DNA of 64,000 bases from Cryptomeria japonica (lineage: Eukaryota; Streptophyta; Pinopsida; Cupressales; Cupressaceae). The position numbers and the translations under genes were made by a program. Of the stretch, positions 46,024-58,771 are shown piece by piece (the stretch's first letter is position 1; each line of letters opens with the position of its first letter). The stretch covers positions 768,446,336 to 768,510,335 of the forward strand of contig NC_081408.1 of NCBI RefSeq assembly GCF_030272615.1, written 5' to 3'. Below the pieces are notes generated by a model. That model was not told the origin of the DNA and made no database searches. It saw only the letters and a program-made list of their open reading frames with translations.

Positions 46024-46235
46024 GAGGAGATATTTTTGCTTATCTGTTTCCATAAGTCTTTCTATGAGCTTTTGGAAAGCGACATTCTCTTGACCTTCTT
46101 GGAGAAGCTCTTAGGTGATCTCATTTTCTTCGATATTTGCATATTCATTGAAAGGTTTGGACTCCCTACGACTCATGTTGGATTATGGTTGTGCTTCCTT
46201 CTCCTTGTTTTTCTGAGACCGAGTAACAATAGGCA

Positions 46236-46679
46236 TTAATATATCTCTAGAGTAGTGAATTCCTCTTCTTCTATTGGGGTTCTTGGCAGAGTTGGTGGTT
46301 CAGGTCAATCTTCATTCTAGGTGATGCAGATTCTTGGAAAGAAAGCGAGATTGATCTTTCCCCCTTTGTTAAGACGTTGGTTGAATGCTACTTTTTGTGT
46401 AAAAGCCCTACTTCTCAAAGGTTCTTTGTCAAACTCATTGGTTTTACCTTGAAGATACGAGCACATTTGTTACAAAAATACTCTATGCGAGAGAAAGAGT
46501 TGGCGATTGATATAGAGAAATTTCCTCCTCTGGATAAGTGCCTTAGGACTAGGTTGTCTCTTCTTTAATGTAATCTTTTGATGAAGACTTCTTCTTCTCA
46601 AAATATGGGGAGAGGTAATACAAAAGTGATCAATGTTGATGTCGATGTTGGATATGGATACTTTGTTTCGAACACTCAA
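46236..46679 (-). pseudogene. conserved pre-gag ORF (T2 copy, three stops)
   Basis: Read minus, it has HILRRRSLHQKITLKKRQPS, RRKFLYINRQLFLSHRVFL, then a stop, CSYLQGKTNEFDKEPLRSRA, NKGGKINLAFFPRICIT, a stop, and an acidic tail with PEPPTLPRTPIEEEE. It aligns along its whole length with 12136-12519 and 53924-54307. The N-terminus is longer by about 20 codons before the shared start region. It lies about 210 bp upstream of gag. Confidence 0.75.
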
Positions 46680-48980
46680 GCCTACTTGTAAAGTAGAAGT
46701 TTAGTTTGATTCGCTTCTATGACAAAGTGTGTCAAATGATACGAGTCAAGTTTCATTGACAACTTGAGAATCTAACTAGGTATTGTTTTGATAGGATTTG
46801 TTGGATGGTGGAACCTTTTATCACTATGATTGATACTCCCTAATTTTGTTGGATAAAATATTATCTTAAGATAGTTGAAGATTTGATACCTCTTCCTAAA
46901 GATACTAGTTTGATTTGGAAATTTCTTTACTTATGATCTAATTTTTCCTTTCTATGTCAGATTTATCAGAGGATCTAAAAGGTATCTAAAACTATTGATG
47001 AAAATTTCCCAAGGTTGTTGGTTTGCTCTTTGTTTTTGGCTAGTTTTGATCATGTGCTAGAGTAGAGCCCTGATGCGCTAAAGAATGACCCCAAAGCGCT
47101 ACAAAAAATTCCAGATTTGCTATGTTGTCCCTCAAATGCGCTATTTATGACTGTCTATTATCATAAAATGTTGAAAAGTTTATGCACTAATATGTCCGAC
47201 TAACTCGCTAATGTTTGGCTTGAATGGGCTATAATTTGGTTGACATGTGCTAGGCTAATGCTTGTATGTGCTAAAAAGATGTTGGCAAGCGCTATCTGGG
47301 TTTATCAATGTTATACTTCTTATGCACTAATGTGAATGCTAGAAGCATTGGCTTTTGGTTTAAACATGTTATCTGATGGTTGATATGCGCTAAAATGATG
47401 TTGGTAAGCGTTGTCTCAGTTTTCAACAATTTTATACTTCTTATGCGCTAATGTGAATGCTAGAAGTGTTGGATTTTGGTATGCGCTATCTTATGGTTGA
47501 TATGTGCTAGGCTGATGCTCGTATGTGCTAAATGTCCTGATAACTTTGTTTTGATGATTTTGCTGAAATTTTGAGAAATGATTTATGTGCTTGACAGATG
47601 ATTTTCTGAAAATGACTTGAAAACACAGTAGACAAAAGTAGTAACAATTTGCCTATGGTAACAAATAGTGTATGTTCTTTTGAGGATGTGTTCAAATCCC
47701 TGATTTTTTTACTGGTTTGGATTACAAAGAAGACGGATCAAGTAGACTCTTTATTCAAAGGTCATTAACAATATCATAGCCCACACTTGAGACTACTTCA
47801 GCTCAAACAGCCGTGTCACCCCCTAGAGGGTGCCCATTTTTTTGCCTTTTTTCTAGAAACTAACCCAAAGTGCATTTCTTCACAATTGGGTAGTTATCTT
47901 GGGAGATATATGGTGAGTGATCTTGGGGGTGGATTCTTCCCCACCCTTGCATGATGATATTGCCAATGTTTGGCAACTGACTCGGCTCAAAGTTTCTAAT
48001 GCTAGGGTTCTTAATCAGGCTTTTGTTTGGCCTTCAGTGATAAACTCCCTCGGGAGGCTTCCCAACCTTTAGAACAAAGGCTTTACGTATCTTAAAGATA
48101 TTGGGAGAAGACTAATCGCTAAGCAAAATCATTGGAGGGGATTTTTCATCAGCCTCCACTTTTGATTATAGTGGGTTGGAATACTTGGCAATAAAGTCAT
48201 TTCTCACTTGGGTCATACCCTTCACACTAGCCTGCTCAAGGCTTCGGGAAGGTAGGCCCTCTAAAGGATGTAAGATACTTGAAGTAAAGAAAGCATTAAA
48301 GAGTGGGTTTGGCTTTTTGATTACCTAGTTAAGGGAAGAGCATATGCCTACCACTTTCAAGACATGAAATACACACATTGTTTTTATCCAATATTGCAGT
48401 TGTTTTGTAAAAAGCTATTCAGAAGACATGTCGCTCCTTTTAACCCAAGATAGCAATGTGTGAAGATAGCAAAGATTTTGAACCAGAGAGATTCATTTTA
48501 ACTTTTGCAATAAAAGAAAAAAATGAGTTCTTTTTACCAACTTAAAGAAAGTAAAGAAACAAACTAACTCCTCATTTTCTTGCATTGAGAAAATGTTAGA
48601 ACTTGCAGAACAGTTAGTCAAAAATTAAATCCTGATGGTGGGCTTTACAAGCCTAAATTTTTTACTTGGTTACAAAAGTTTTCTTTTGTCAATGCAATAC
48701 GCTAAATTATAGACTGTTTGCACAAAACTGTGGACCAGATGCGCTAAACTATGAACCAGATGTGCTACTCTGCAGTCTGAATGCGTGGAAAAACCAGAGA
48801 AGAATATGCACTAAAGGGAAAGTTAAATGCGCTAAGGGATGTTTATATGCGCTAAACTGTGAGCTATATGCACTATAGTTTGCCACATGTGCATTGTAGG
48901 AAGTCCCAGATGTTGTAAAACAATATTCTAGTGTGATTGCAACCTTCAACTTGCACAAAAAATAATGTTATTTTTGGGGA
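46680..48980 (-). other. 5' leader of T2 with two motif arrays
   Basis: From the PBS leftwards: a first array of TTAGCGCATATAAAC-type units (48905-48690, about 8 units), then leader sequence with blocks similar to the T1/T3 leaders (for example near 47900), then a second array (47540-47050, about 17 units with TTAGCGCATAT or TAGCGCTT). No ORF was recognised. Confidence 0.7.
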
Positions 48981-49001
48981 CGGGCCCCACGGTGGGCACC
49001 A
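48981..49001 (-). promoter_or_regulatory. primer-binding site of T2
   Basis: Read minus, TGGTGCCCACCGTGGGGCCC follows the LTR end by a few bases. It is a different primer from the tRNA-Trp site of T1/T3. The T-arm part does not look like a tRNA complement, so pairing may be limited to the acceptor end; I do not assign the tRNA. Confidence 0.65.
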
Positions 49002-49005
49002 AATA

Positions 49006-50308
49006 TGTATGCGGGAAAATGTGGTGATCAAAATGAATAAATCAAGATCAAATGACCTACATACCAATGAGACTCTTGTTGCAAGTATAAACTTAGTTAG
49101 ACTAGTTTAACTTCCCATGGGGTGTCCCATTGTTATCTATCTCATAGGATCCCTAAAGCCAATGTTTTTTTCTCAGATCATTGAGCAAATGATTTAGGAA
49201 TGACAACCACAAGAACGATTGATATTGTGATCTATATGCATGAATGCATTCTAAGATCTAAATGATAGTTGAAACTAGGATGATTAAGCTAATATGAAGA
49301 TAGTGATATGATAAAGAGATTAACAAATTATCCTAACATGACATACTAGTCTAGCATGAGTATTCTATGATATGAAAATGCTTCTAAATGCTATGATGAT
49401 ATTCTAACAAAGAGAGGATAAAATGTTTAGTAAATTAGACTATAATGTGGATACATGAAACTTGGATCCCCAAGAATGAGGAATGTGAGCTCTATTTATA
49501 GAGGAAATAGGACAATGGATGTTTAAGATTCAATAATATTAACAATGGCTAGGATTTAAAATTATGAATCCATGTTTACAATTTTCACCAATATAAATGG
49601 TGACAATTGTCAACAAGAGATTGCTCGAGAAGAGATGGTGGTTACCTTAGGAGGTAAGGTTGAGTTAACCATTAGTGGGAGATGAATTTGTAAGATTCTC
49701 TTCAAATTTGGGGAAGTTTGTTGGATAAATAAAGTCTTTTATTCATTTAAAAGACTTTCTTCCAAATTTGGGGAAGTGGTTTCCTCAAATTTGGGGAAGG
49801 GATATGATTAAGTGGGTTAAGACTTAATTCATTAGGGTTAGATGGGTTCTAAAAGGAGATTAATCATGCAAGCGGATTTGTTAGGAGAGGGCAAGTGGGG
49901 GAAAATAGGATTTTAATTAAAATAAAATTGATTTATTTCGACTAAAATAGATGCAACTTGCAAAAATACAAGTGGGAGATTTTTATAAATAAATTTGATT
50001 TATTTATATGCAAGGGTCAATTTAATTAAATGTAAATTTAATTAAAAGAGAGAAAGGGTATTTAATTAAATAAAATGATTTGTTTAATTAAAGGCTAGAA
50101 AATGATTTAATCAACCCTTAGTTTAATTAATAGGTGAGGCTAGAAGAAATGGATTTATGTGAATTGAATTAAATAAATTGAATAATTCATTTAATCAAAT
50201 AGATGAAAATGAAGAAATTAATTAAATAAAATTTAATTAATAAGGGGATGTGATTTAAATAAATATTAAATATTTATTTAAGAAGGTGGTCAGATTTATA
50301 CATCTACA
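49006..50308 (-). repeat. 5' LTR of T2 (LTR E)
   Basis: Read minus, it begins TGTAGATGTATAAATCTGAC at 50308 and ends ...CCGCATACA at 49006. Length 1303 bp. TATAAATAG box at 49500-49492. Compared with LTR D it carries an extra 27 bp near 49770 (a repeat of the CAAATTTGGGGAAG phrase). Confidence 0.92.
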
Positions 50309-50365
50309 TATACATGTATATATACACACACATGTGTATATATACATATGTATATGTATACATAT
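50309..50365. repeat. microsatellite remnant between T2 and T3
   Basis: TATACATG- and TATACACA-type sequence is the continuation of 30911-31181, split by T2. It ends immediately before the LTR of T3. Confidence 0.9.
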
Positions 50366-51866
50366 TGTAGACACATAAATCTGTCCATTTAATTAAATGA
50401 ATATTTAGTATTTATTTGTTTATTTAACCATCAGCCAACAGTTAATTAAATTAATATTTAATTAATTCATCTTTAAACTCTTCTTCTATTAACTAAATAA
50501 ATTATCCAATTTATTTAAATTAATTCATTAAACCACATCTCAAATCAATTAAATGAATAAATTCATTAAACCGCATCCCAAATCAATTAAATGAATAAAA
50601 CATATTTATTTAATTTAAACCCCTTTTCCTCCTTTAAATAAATAAATAATATCTATTTAAATCCCTAAACTACCCCCCGACTTGCACTTTCCTACAAATG
50701 CAAGTTGCACCTATTTGGTTGAAATAAAGTAATTTTATTTTAATTAAAATCCTATTTTTCCTCACCCACCAAACCCACTTGCATCCTAATCTCATTCTAG
50801 ATTCTTCCAAACCATTCTTATTTAGCCCAATCCTATCCCCTAATTATTGTCACATTCCTAAGAAACTTGAAGTCACTTCTCAAAGCCTCCAAAGTCTTTA
50901 AAAAGCATTGACTGACTTGTATTCTCCCAGAAGCTAACCCCTAAAGTCTTCCAAACCCTTAATAGTTCTTACAAAACCATTTATGGCTCTTACATAACCA
51001 TTAATGGTTAAACTCAACTCACCCACATGGTTAGATACTTTACCTCTAACTCAACCCCCATTTAACTCATGTGTCTCTTCAAGCATTCATTGCTTTGACC
51101 ATGGTTATCCCCACTAACTCTTGCACAAGAGTTTATCCATTCAATAAAGGCATTATTCATTGAATAAAGTCTTTATTGATTAACCCAAGCCTAAACCTTA
51201 CATCCTAAGGTAACCCTCAAGTCATCTCAAGCATTTAATGCTTCCTTCATCTCCTCTCAAGCCGTCTCATGTTGACATTTGTCATCCTAGGATTGGGTTG
51301 AAAGCCCTCACATGGATCACAAACCCATCAATCCCGACCCTTGTTGAGGTTGCTCAATCTCAACCACCCATTGCCCTATTTTACCTATAAATAGAGCTCT
51401 CATTCATCATTTTCAAATATCCAAGTCTTTGTGCATCAAACCTATAGTAAATTTGAGAGAGCATTTAGGAACATTTACTTTGTTACTTTGGCTAAAATTA
51501 ACATAGATAATTAGGTATTTTCTCATATTAGATTTTTTATACTTGCATAATCTTTTATCTTCATTTTCATAACCTTGAACCTCCATAAGACATCCATAAT
51601 TGTCCAAAAAACTTGATAGCTACACTCATGTGGAACTTGGAGAGGAGAGGAACAAGGGAGGAGAAGCTGTGAGCATGTTGTATAGCATTTGGGAGGGTTT
51701 TGTGTCTTTCCTTTATTTTTTGTGTTCTTTCCATAATCTGTTTTATATCTCCCTTGATATCCATCCTTAGGATTGTAGTTTCATTTCTCTTTTGTTTCGG
51801 ATTGTCACCAACAATGTTAACGCGTTTGAATCTTATGTCTCTTGCCACCCTTTTAGGTGTGCATCA
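50366..51866 (+). repeat. 5' LTR of T3 (LTR C)
   Basis: It begins TGTAGACACATAAATCTGTC and ends ...GTGTGCATCA, 1501 bp. TATAAATAG box at 51386-51394. It is the inverse of LTRs A and B in orientation. It is followed by TT and the PBS. Confidence 0.93.
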
Positions 51867-51868
51867 TT

Positions 51869-51900
51869 TGGTGAACCCGACGTGAATCGAACATGCAACC
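51869..51900 (+). promoter_or_regulatory. primer-binding site of T3, complementary to tRNA-Trp
   Basis: It starts TGGTGAACCCGACGTGAATC and continues to 51900. From my knowledge of plant nuclear tRNA-Trp (3' half GGTTGCGTG, TTCGATTCACG, TCGGGTTCA plus CCA), 31 of 32 positions pair, reaching the anticodon-stem side of the T arm. Confidence 0.85.
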
Positions 51901-51960
51901 TTTTGATTCCAGCTAACTCTTTTTTTGTGATATTTTAAAACTTCCACACATAGGTCACGG

Positions 51961-52270
51961 TTTAGCGCTATTGACACGTGTTTTAGCGCTTTTGACAGCC
52001 AAAGATTTAGCGCTTTGGTCCGAGTTCTAGCGCTTTTGTCCTACATTTAGCACTTTTGTTGTAGTTATAACGTTATTGTTGGTTAAATAGCGCTATTATA
52101 AATATTTTAGCGCATTTGCGCTCCTTGTTTGAGAGAGTTTTCATTTGGTTCTGCACTTTAATTTAGTGCTTTTGTCCTTCTTGTAGTGTTTTTATTATTC
52201 TTTTAGCACCTCTGTCAATTTTTTAGCGCTTTTGTCTTAAAGTGGCGCTTCTGTGTTTACACAAAATAGC
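51961..52270 (+). repeat. TTTAGCGCTTTTG motif array in T3 leader
   Basis: About 14 imperfect units in 310 bp, for example TTTAGCGCTATTGAC, TTTTAGCGCTTTTGAC and TCTAGCGCTTTTGTCC. It begins about 60 bp after the PBS. It corresponds to 10391-10655 in T1, though the unit order is not obviously conserved. Confidence 0.85.
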
Positions 52271-53923
52271 TCTATTGTAACAGAGAGTTGAAAAAAAGAC
52301 ATGTGTAATAAAAAAATTTAAAATCTTTAGGCTTGTAGAAGCCCTCCAAAAACCCTCATATCACTAACTATTTTCTTTTCTTGTGCAGGTTTGCTAACCT
52401 TTTTGTTCTGCAGGATTCGAGGAGTTAGGAATTAGGAAGTTTATTTCTTTTTTTCTAAGATTTGCTTTTAAAGTTAGATTAAAAAGAATTCACTTTCCTT
52501 TTGGGTTTAAAAACAACTTCATCTTTCATTTTGGATTAAAAATCAACAAAATTTTCAGTTTGGGGCTTAAAAAGAATTTCATTTTGCAAAGTTAAAAATT
52601 ACCACAAACTCAAACAAACAAACTTTGTTTTCTTGCAAGTTAGGGGCAAACTTTTCATTTTGGGTTTAGAACAAACAAACAAGTTTCTTTTCTTGCAAGG
52701 ATAAAATTTACAATCAACTTTTATTTTTCAAGTTAAAAAGAACAAACAACTTGTTCATTTCTGTTACAAAAATGATTTTACTTCAAGCAAAACGTGCTTC
52801 AATTTTGTTCACCAAGATTTTCACTTTCCTAGTTAGACAACATATTGTTTTGTGGGATCAAAAAGAACACCATGATTGTTGGAGCAACATCTCCAAATAG
52901 CATCTAGATCACATTGCGATAAATCAATTAAAAAGAATAAGTGTTTTCTATGTTTGGCATGCTTGTGCAAAGTCTGTAAAGTGGTCCCATTCATAACACA
53001 CACTATCCTCTGCCTTGGCTCTTGTGGTCCTTGGTGCAAGAGAAAAGTGTTAGTAATGCTTGAAATTTTTTATTTTTAAGAGAGGCCTACCAAGAGACAC
53101 ATCACTCTTAGGAATGACCTTGCGCAGTGAATCCTTAGAGCCGCAATAGAAATCAGGTGAGAGAAAAAGTTGTAGCCTTGGGTGTAGCCATTCCTACAAT
53201 GTAACTTGCCGAAAGGACATATGGGCCCCACCACAAGTTACAAGGCTCTTAAGTGAGTCACTGCAGAATGAACTTACATCCAAAGACATCGAACATTACT
53301 AGACACCTCCTATTATAGAAGCCCACCTATTCTATTTATTGAGGATATTTGTGAAAAGTTCAGTGCTAGAGCATACATGGTTTTGCTCCCAAGATACTCA
53401 CCATACATATTTCCTTGAGTAGAAATAGGGCTTTTTGAAAGGCTACTTGTAGCTTGATAAAAGTGGTGACTCTCCCATCATAGGGATCATCTATCTGTTA
53501 TGCTCATGTAAGACTTAGTATATCAGATCCTTACCTACCATGGCGGGATTCATAACGTCTGTAGTACCAAAGTCAAAGAAAAATCAAGATGTGGGCTGAA
53601 AATATCACAACTAGCCAATGACCTTAGGATAAAAAGTGTTTCATTTGTCTTCATCTTGTGTCAGACCAGTAACAATTTGAGCTGACTCCAGGCTTTGGAA
53701 ACATTAAAATACATTTGTAAAGAGGGTCAAAGTTCATGATTGGGTTGATCTAGATCCACACCTATTTTTTCCTTTTATTGAAAAAGGGCAAGGTTATTGT
53801 GCTTGTGTGCTTGTTGTGTTTTCTTGTCAAAGAATTTCAAAAGCTAAGTGTTCATCCAAAAAATTTACATCAAACATTGACAAACAAATCTACCTCAACA
53901 AGTGAAACAAAATATCAGTTTGT
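52271..53923 (+). other. 5' leader of T3 downstream of the array
   Basis: Noncoding. 52860-53650 closely matches 11060-11840 of T1. No ORF with a convincing match was found. A structured or packaging function for the conserved part is possible but not shown. Confidence 0.65.
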
Positions 53924-54307
53924 ATGACCATCTCTCATATCTTGAGAAAATGAACTCTTCATCAAAAGACCCAATTGAAGAAGAGACAACTTGGTTCAAA
54001 AGCTCTTAACAAAAGAAGGAAGTTTTTCTATATCAATAGACAACTCTTCCTCTCACATAGGATATTTATGCATCATATGCATTTATATCTTCAAGGAAAA
54101 TCCAACGAATTTGATAAAGAGCCTTTGAGTAATAGAGATTTCACACAATATAGAGCTTTTGATTATCACAAGAACAAAGGGGGCAAAATCAACCCTGTTT
54201 TCTCTCCTCAAATCTTTATTACATACAATGAAGCTCGAGGAGAACCACCAACCCCTGAAAGAGAGGAGGAAGTAGACACCCCCTTTATCACAAAAATCTT
54301 CTATTGA
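53924..54307 (+). pseudogene. conserved pre-gag ORF (T3 copy, one stop)
   Basis: The ATG at 53924 (MTISHILRK) matches the start of the T1 copy (MTILHVLRK). Total length is 384 bp in both. A TGA at 53951-53953 interrupts codon 10; the rest is open: RRKFFYINRQLFLSHRIFMH, YLQGKSNEFDKEPLSNR, HKNKGGKINPVFSPQIFITY, and a tail with EPPTPEREEEVDTP. The next gene, gag, starts 423 bp further on. Confidence 0.8.
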
Positions 54308-54730
54308 GACATACATTCTACCCATTTCCACTTTCACATTCAACACATCACAATCCATCTAAATCTCAAAACACAAAAAGGTCTTATCCTTAGTTCTTTT
54401 TAGATATTGCTATATCAAAACAATGAATCACTTTTAGAGTGTTTCTACGTCTAGGATCAATCATCCTAAGAGGCATTTCTACGCAGGTTAAAAATAGTTT
54501 ATGAGTGCATCTTCTCATCGCTAGGTAGCTTGGTTTGTAACACATCTCAAACTTTTCTATACCTTATCACATCAAAATTGTTGAAAACACAAGAGAAATT
54601 CACAAAGAATTATGTTGTCATCCAACCTTCGATGTTAGAGATTTATCATCCAACAAACATTTCACAAAAAATTTCTTCCATCGAACACATCATCATCACC
54701 TCATAAATCATTTTCACAAACATAAAAAAC

Positions 54731-56245
54731 ATGGCTCACACAAGATCAATGAGAATCTGACAACCATAAATTGAAGAGGAGGAAGAAAACCTCAACAATT
54801 TTCATGAGGTCGTTGGAGGAGGCACTAATTCAGAGGATCCCAACACTCCAACTCTAGAAGATATAGAAAGAGCACAACATAACATCAAATTCAATAGGCT
54901 CTTCGATGAGATCCTTAGAGACAATGCAGATGCTCATTTCTTATGACTTGCTCAGGAGGGTGCCAAACTACCCTCTGAAATTGATACAACACAGATATGA
55001 CAAACATCTGAACAACATAGTCATCACAATGGTGGAAGAGGTAGAGAATACTTTGGCTATGATCCTAATCTTCAAGGGAATCCCCCTCCTCTTCCACCTT
55101 CAGAAATAGACATGTTAAGGAAACAACTAGAAAACCTTGCTCAACAATTAAACTCTGGTGTGAAGACTACTCAGTTATCACTCAATGACATTTTTCCCTA
55201 TCCTTTTGATAGGAACATGCTCATGCCACCTTTTCTGCGAGGGTTTGAAACACCAAAATTTGAGAAGTATCAAGGCAAAGGAGATCATGTGAGAGAATTT
55301 CACTCATCTTGTTTAGAGGTATCCTATGAGGATATCTATCTAATGCGCCTCTTTCCCCAAAGTTTGGGAGGCACCACTACACAATGGTTCTCACGACTAC
55401 CCAGTGGCATCAGAACATTCGAAGAACTAGTACAAAAATTCATCGCTCATTACTCACACAACATAGAGCGCGATGTCACCATGGCAGATTTATGCAACAC
55501 CAAACAGAAACCTGGAGAGTTGTTCTCATCTTTCTTACAACGGTGGAGGCAATTATCCAACAAAATTTCCCTTCATCTACCCGAGCAAGAACTGGTGGAA
55601 ATTTTCATTTCAAACATAAATGATGAAATGGAATTCCATTTAGACATGAAGGGTACGAAATCCTTTGAAGAGATGATCACTCAAGGACTGAAATGTGAAA
55701 GACCCCTTATTAAGAAGAGACTCATCAAAAATTATAATGAAACTAAAGATGGTCCTCATCCACGTTATAATAGTGATAAACCCAAATTTTGGAACAAGAA
55801 AGTTGTAAATGATGGGATAGTAGATGCAAGGATAATAAAAATTACACAAGCAGTGGTCAGATTTGCAAGGAAAAATCCCCCTCCTAACAACAACATCATC
55901 AATATACCACAAAATCAAGGTCGTAACACGCAACAAGAGGAATCAAAACCAAAGCAACAAAATTTGAAACCAAAACGCACGTATAAACCCTTAGGGGAAC
56001 CCATTGAAACAATCTTGCATCAATTGATATCCTCTAATCTTGTAACCTTGCCAAAGATGTCTAACTATGAGTCTCGAGTTAAGCCTTCATGGTGGCGAGA
56101 CCATGAACATTGTGAATTTCACCAGGGACAAGGCCATAAGACAAGCAATTGCCATTGACTGAAAGATCTTGTTCAAGATCTTATTGACAGAGGAGAAATT
56201 AAAATCAAAGGACATGACCCTAAAAAGACCAATGATGATCATTTA
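54731..56245 (+). pseudogene. Gag (T3)
   Basis: ATG at 54731 (MAHTRSMRI), followed at once by two stops, an acidic region and FNRLFDEILRDNADAHF. The core (55112-56158) is open: YPFDRNMLMPPFLRGFETPK, SLGGTTTQWFSRLPSGIRTF and LCNTKQKPGELFSSFLQRWR. The zinc-binding-like motif is HCEFHQGQGHKTSNCH; a TGA follows at 56156, then LKDLVQDLIDRGEI. Compared with T1, some stops replace Arg codons, as CGA-to-TGA changes would do. Two codons after KGD are missing relative to T1. Confidence 0.92.
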
Positions 56246-57595
56246 ATGTTTAAAAATCCACTCCCATCACATGATCAAAGGTGTCCTTCCACTTTAGGGA
56301 AAAACACAAACACTACAACTAATTATACACAAGTTGTGTACAATTATATTGTGAATCACCTATATGATGCAGATGAACAAGTTGCAACCCTCACCATAAA
56401 AAATCCAAATCCTGAATGCAATGTTGTTACATGTCATAGCAAGATCCCTATTAAAGCAGCTCCACAAGAAACAACACCCATTCCCAAGCAGTATAATCTT
56501 GTGGAGCAGTTAGATAAAACGCCCACCCTTATTTCCATTTTAGAGCTCTTACGCTTATCTCCATCCCATAAAACAATCTTGGACCAAGCTCTCCAAGAAG
56601 CGTCAGTCACTGCCAACCTCAACACAGATCAATTTCAAGCCATGGTTGGTAATCTAAAGTCATCACCATGTCTCACTTTTTTTGAAAGTGACAATGCATC
56701 CTTTCAACAACCCCATAATACCTCTCTCCATATTGAAGGATTTGTGAACCAACATAGGATCAAGCGAGTCTTGATTGACAATGGAGCCAGTTTAAATATA
56801 TGCATCTTGCAGTTCGTCACAACATTGGGGTATGTAGTGGAATCAGTGGATGCCAATAAAAAGATAACCATTAAGGCATATGATGATGCATAATGCTCTT
56901 GCAGAGGAGCTGTGGTATTACCTATCAGGGTTGGGCCGGTGGTGAAGCATATAGTTTGTCAAGTTCTAGACCTTCCTCTACCATATAATCTCTTGTTAGG
57001 GAGACCTTGGATACATGCCATGAAAGCAGTCCCCTCTACCTACCACCAATGTATCAATTTTCCGCATAATGGGGTAGAGATTACAATCTTTGGTGATGCA
57101 AATCCCTTTGCATATAGCAACAATATTAACCATCAACCGGAGATCATTGTACCTAACAACAATGAAGTTATTCCTTCCTCATATTATGTAAATCCGACCT
57201 CTCTTTCCAACTCAATAATCCCTACACCAAAGCAAGAGAAGTTGAAAATGAAAATGGTTGAGGAAAGCCCTGGGTAATATAATCTTAGCCAACTCTTTTA
57301 TGTTAGACAATTACTCACATCCCCTAGAACTCATGGAAAACCTTAAGGTTAACTTCAACCACAACTAGATAAAAGCACTTGCACCTTGGCATAATTTACT
57401 CCTGGAAAAAGTTAGGAGGAAGAAACCATGGATGAAGACATAGCAGATTGGATCTACGCAGACCCTATTGACAAAGAAAGCCCGAAGGTAAATCTCCCCA
57501 CAGACAAATATGACAAAGGCTTTACTATCATGCAACGAATGGGCTATGATGGCTACAATGCTTTAGGACCATGCAAACAAGGATGACAAGAGCCC
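56246..57595 (+). pseudogene. aspartic protease and G-patch-like segment (T3)
   Basis: The active-site motif LIDNGASLNI has its Asp at 56777-56779, then KKITIKAYDDA, a stop at the end of 56893, LPIRVGPVVKHIVCQVLDLP and LLGRPWIHAMKAVPS. Stops accumulate at 57277-57420. The G-patch-like end reads FTIMQRMGYDGYNALGPCKQ, then a stop before the linker. The frame is continuous with gag, so a Gag-Pol fusion would need no frameshift. Confidence 0.87.
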
Positions 57596-58771
57596 TTGCA
57601 ACCAGAGTTAAAACCCAGAGACAAAATTGGAGTGGGTTTTCAAAAGGAATCTCTTCCTAAGCTCCAATTCAAAGGGAAGCCCAACACTCCCGTGTATCAG
57701 CCCATTATTCCAAGAACACAATCCATAGCTATACCTTCAACACCCACAATCCCATCAACAGTACCCACAAAATCAACAACATCAATAATCCTACCTGCAG
57801 TACCAATAATCCTACCTACAGCAATGATAATCTTACCCGCAACACCGATAATCCTACCTGCAACTCCAATAATCCCACCAATTGAACCAACAACACCATC
57901 AGCAACATCAAAAACACCAATAACCTCATTAGCAGTACTAGCAACACCCACTGCATCAATAACACCATCAACAGTATCAGCAGTACTCGCAGTACCAGCA
58001 ATTCCACCTCTAGAAGTACATAAGCCAGTCACTAATGCTCTATTCAACTCAAAAGACATCCCATCTTGGTATAGTAATCAAATGTTCAAAAGTGATTTAG
58101 AGACTGACTTGCATGAGTGGGAATTTTATTCAGTGCATCTAAATACTTCAGATGAGGAAGACACATCACCCCCTCCACCTCACAAAGATACCCCTGTTTA
58201 TGGAGAGGCATGGATTAAAAACTTTTGGGTTCCTAAGTTGGAAGCACCTTCCATAGGCCCTACGTCAAATCCTACGCCTGAACCTGATAGGGAGAGTACC
58301 ATCGATGACCTTCACACCACTGTATTAACAATCACCGATGCCTCCCATAAAATTAACTTGATCAATGAGGTAATTCCTATTATCCATCCTAAACTCAGCA
58401 AATGGAACCAACCAAATCCCACATGCCTTGACCATTTCCAGAATTATGAGGCGCTCATAGACTTTTTGGAATTATGAGATAATATACCAAGTAGGGATCA
58501 CAAAGTTGGATTTGCCATCGAACTTAACAACACAACATACTTTCGGGCAGATGCCAAACCTTTGAGCTGTAAAAATATCACAATAAAACAAGGATCTTCT
58601 AGTGAAAAACACACAATGGTAGTTGTTGATCCCAAAAAAGTAAAAACAAAGAGCGTATCCAAAGGTGAAAACCTCTTTGAGGCACCTGAGGATGAAAGGT
58701 TTGACATCTTACCCTCCAATACAAATCACAAAAGACCAACTATCCTCATAGAGTAAACAAAAGAATTCAAT
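57596..58771 (+). pseudogene. Thr/Pro/Ile-rich and acidic linker (T3)
   Basis: 57690-58020 encodes an imperfect repeat of Ile-Leu-Pro-Ala-Thr-Pro-Ile type, created by tandem DNA repeats of about 24 bp (AATCCTACCTGCA). It is followed by DLETDLHEWEFYSVHLNTSD and DEEDTSPPPPHKDTPVYGEA, conserved with T1. Stops lie at 58477 and before the RT. No catalytic motif was seen. It may be a spacer that keeps protease and RT apart, which is inference. Confidence 0.75.

Larger units (their letters stand above)
31182..50308 (-). mobile_element. Tat-type Ty3/Gypsy element T2, 19 kb, with antisense PMD gene
   Basis: LTRs at 31182-32421 (3') and 49006-50308 (5') are both minus and about 95% identical by eye. 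Internal order (right to left): PBS, leader with two motif arrays, pre-gag ORF, gag, protease, G-patch, acidic linker, RT, RNase H, archaeal-type RNase H, integrase. A 5.6-kb 3' region then holds a plus-strand PMD pseudogene. The second RNase H is the mark of the Tat lineage. A Copia solo LTR (39451-40262) is nested inside. The element is dead: there are many stops, a few frameshifts, and Asp-to-Asn in integrase. Confidence 0.93.

Noticed and set aside
51869-51900. tRNA gene
   Set aside because: Only the complement of the 3' part of tRNA-Trp is present, right at the LTR end; it is a primer-binding site.
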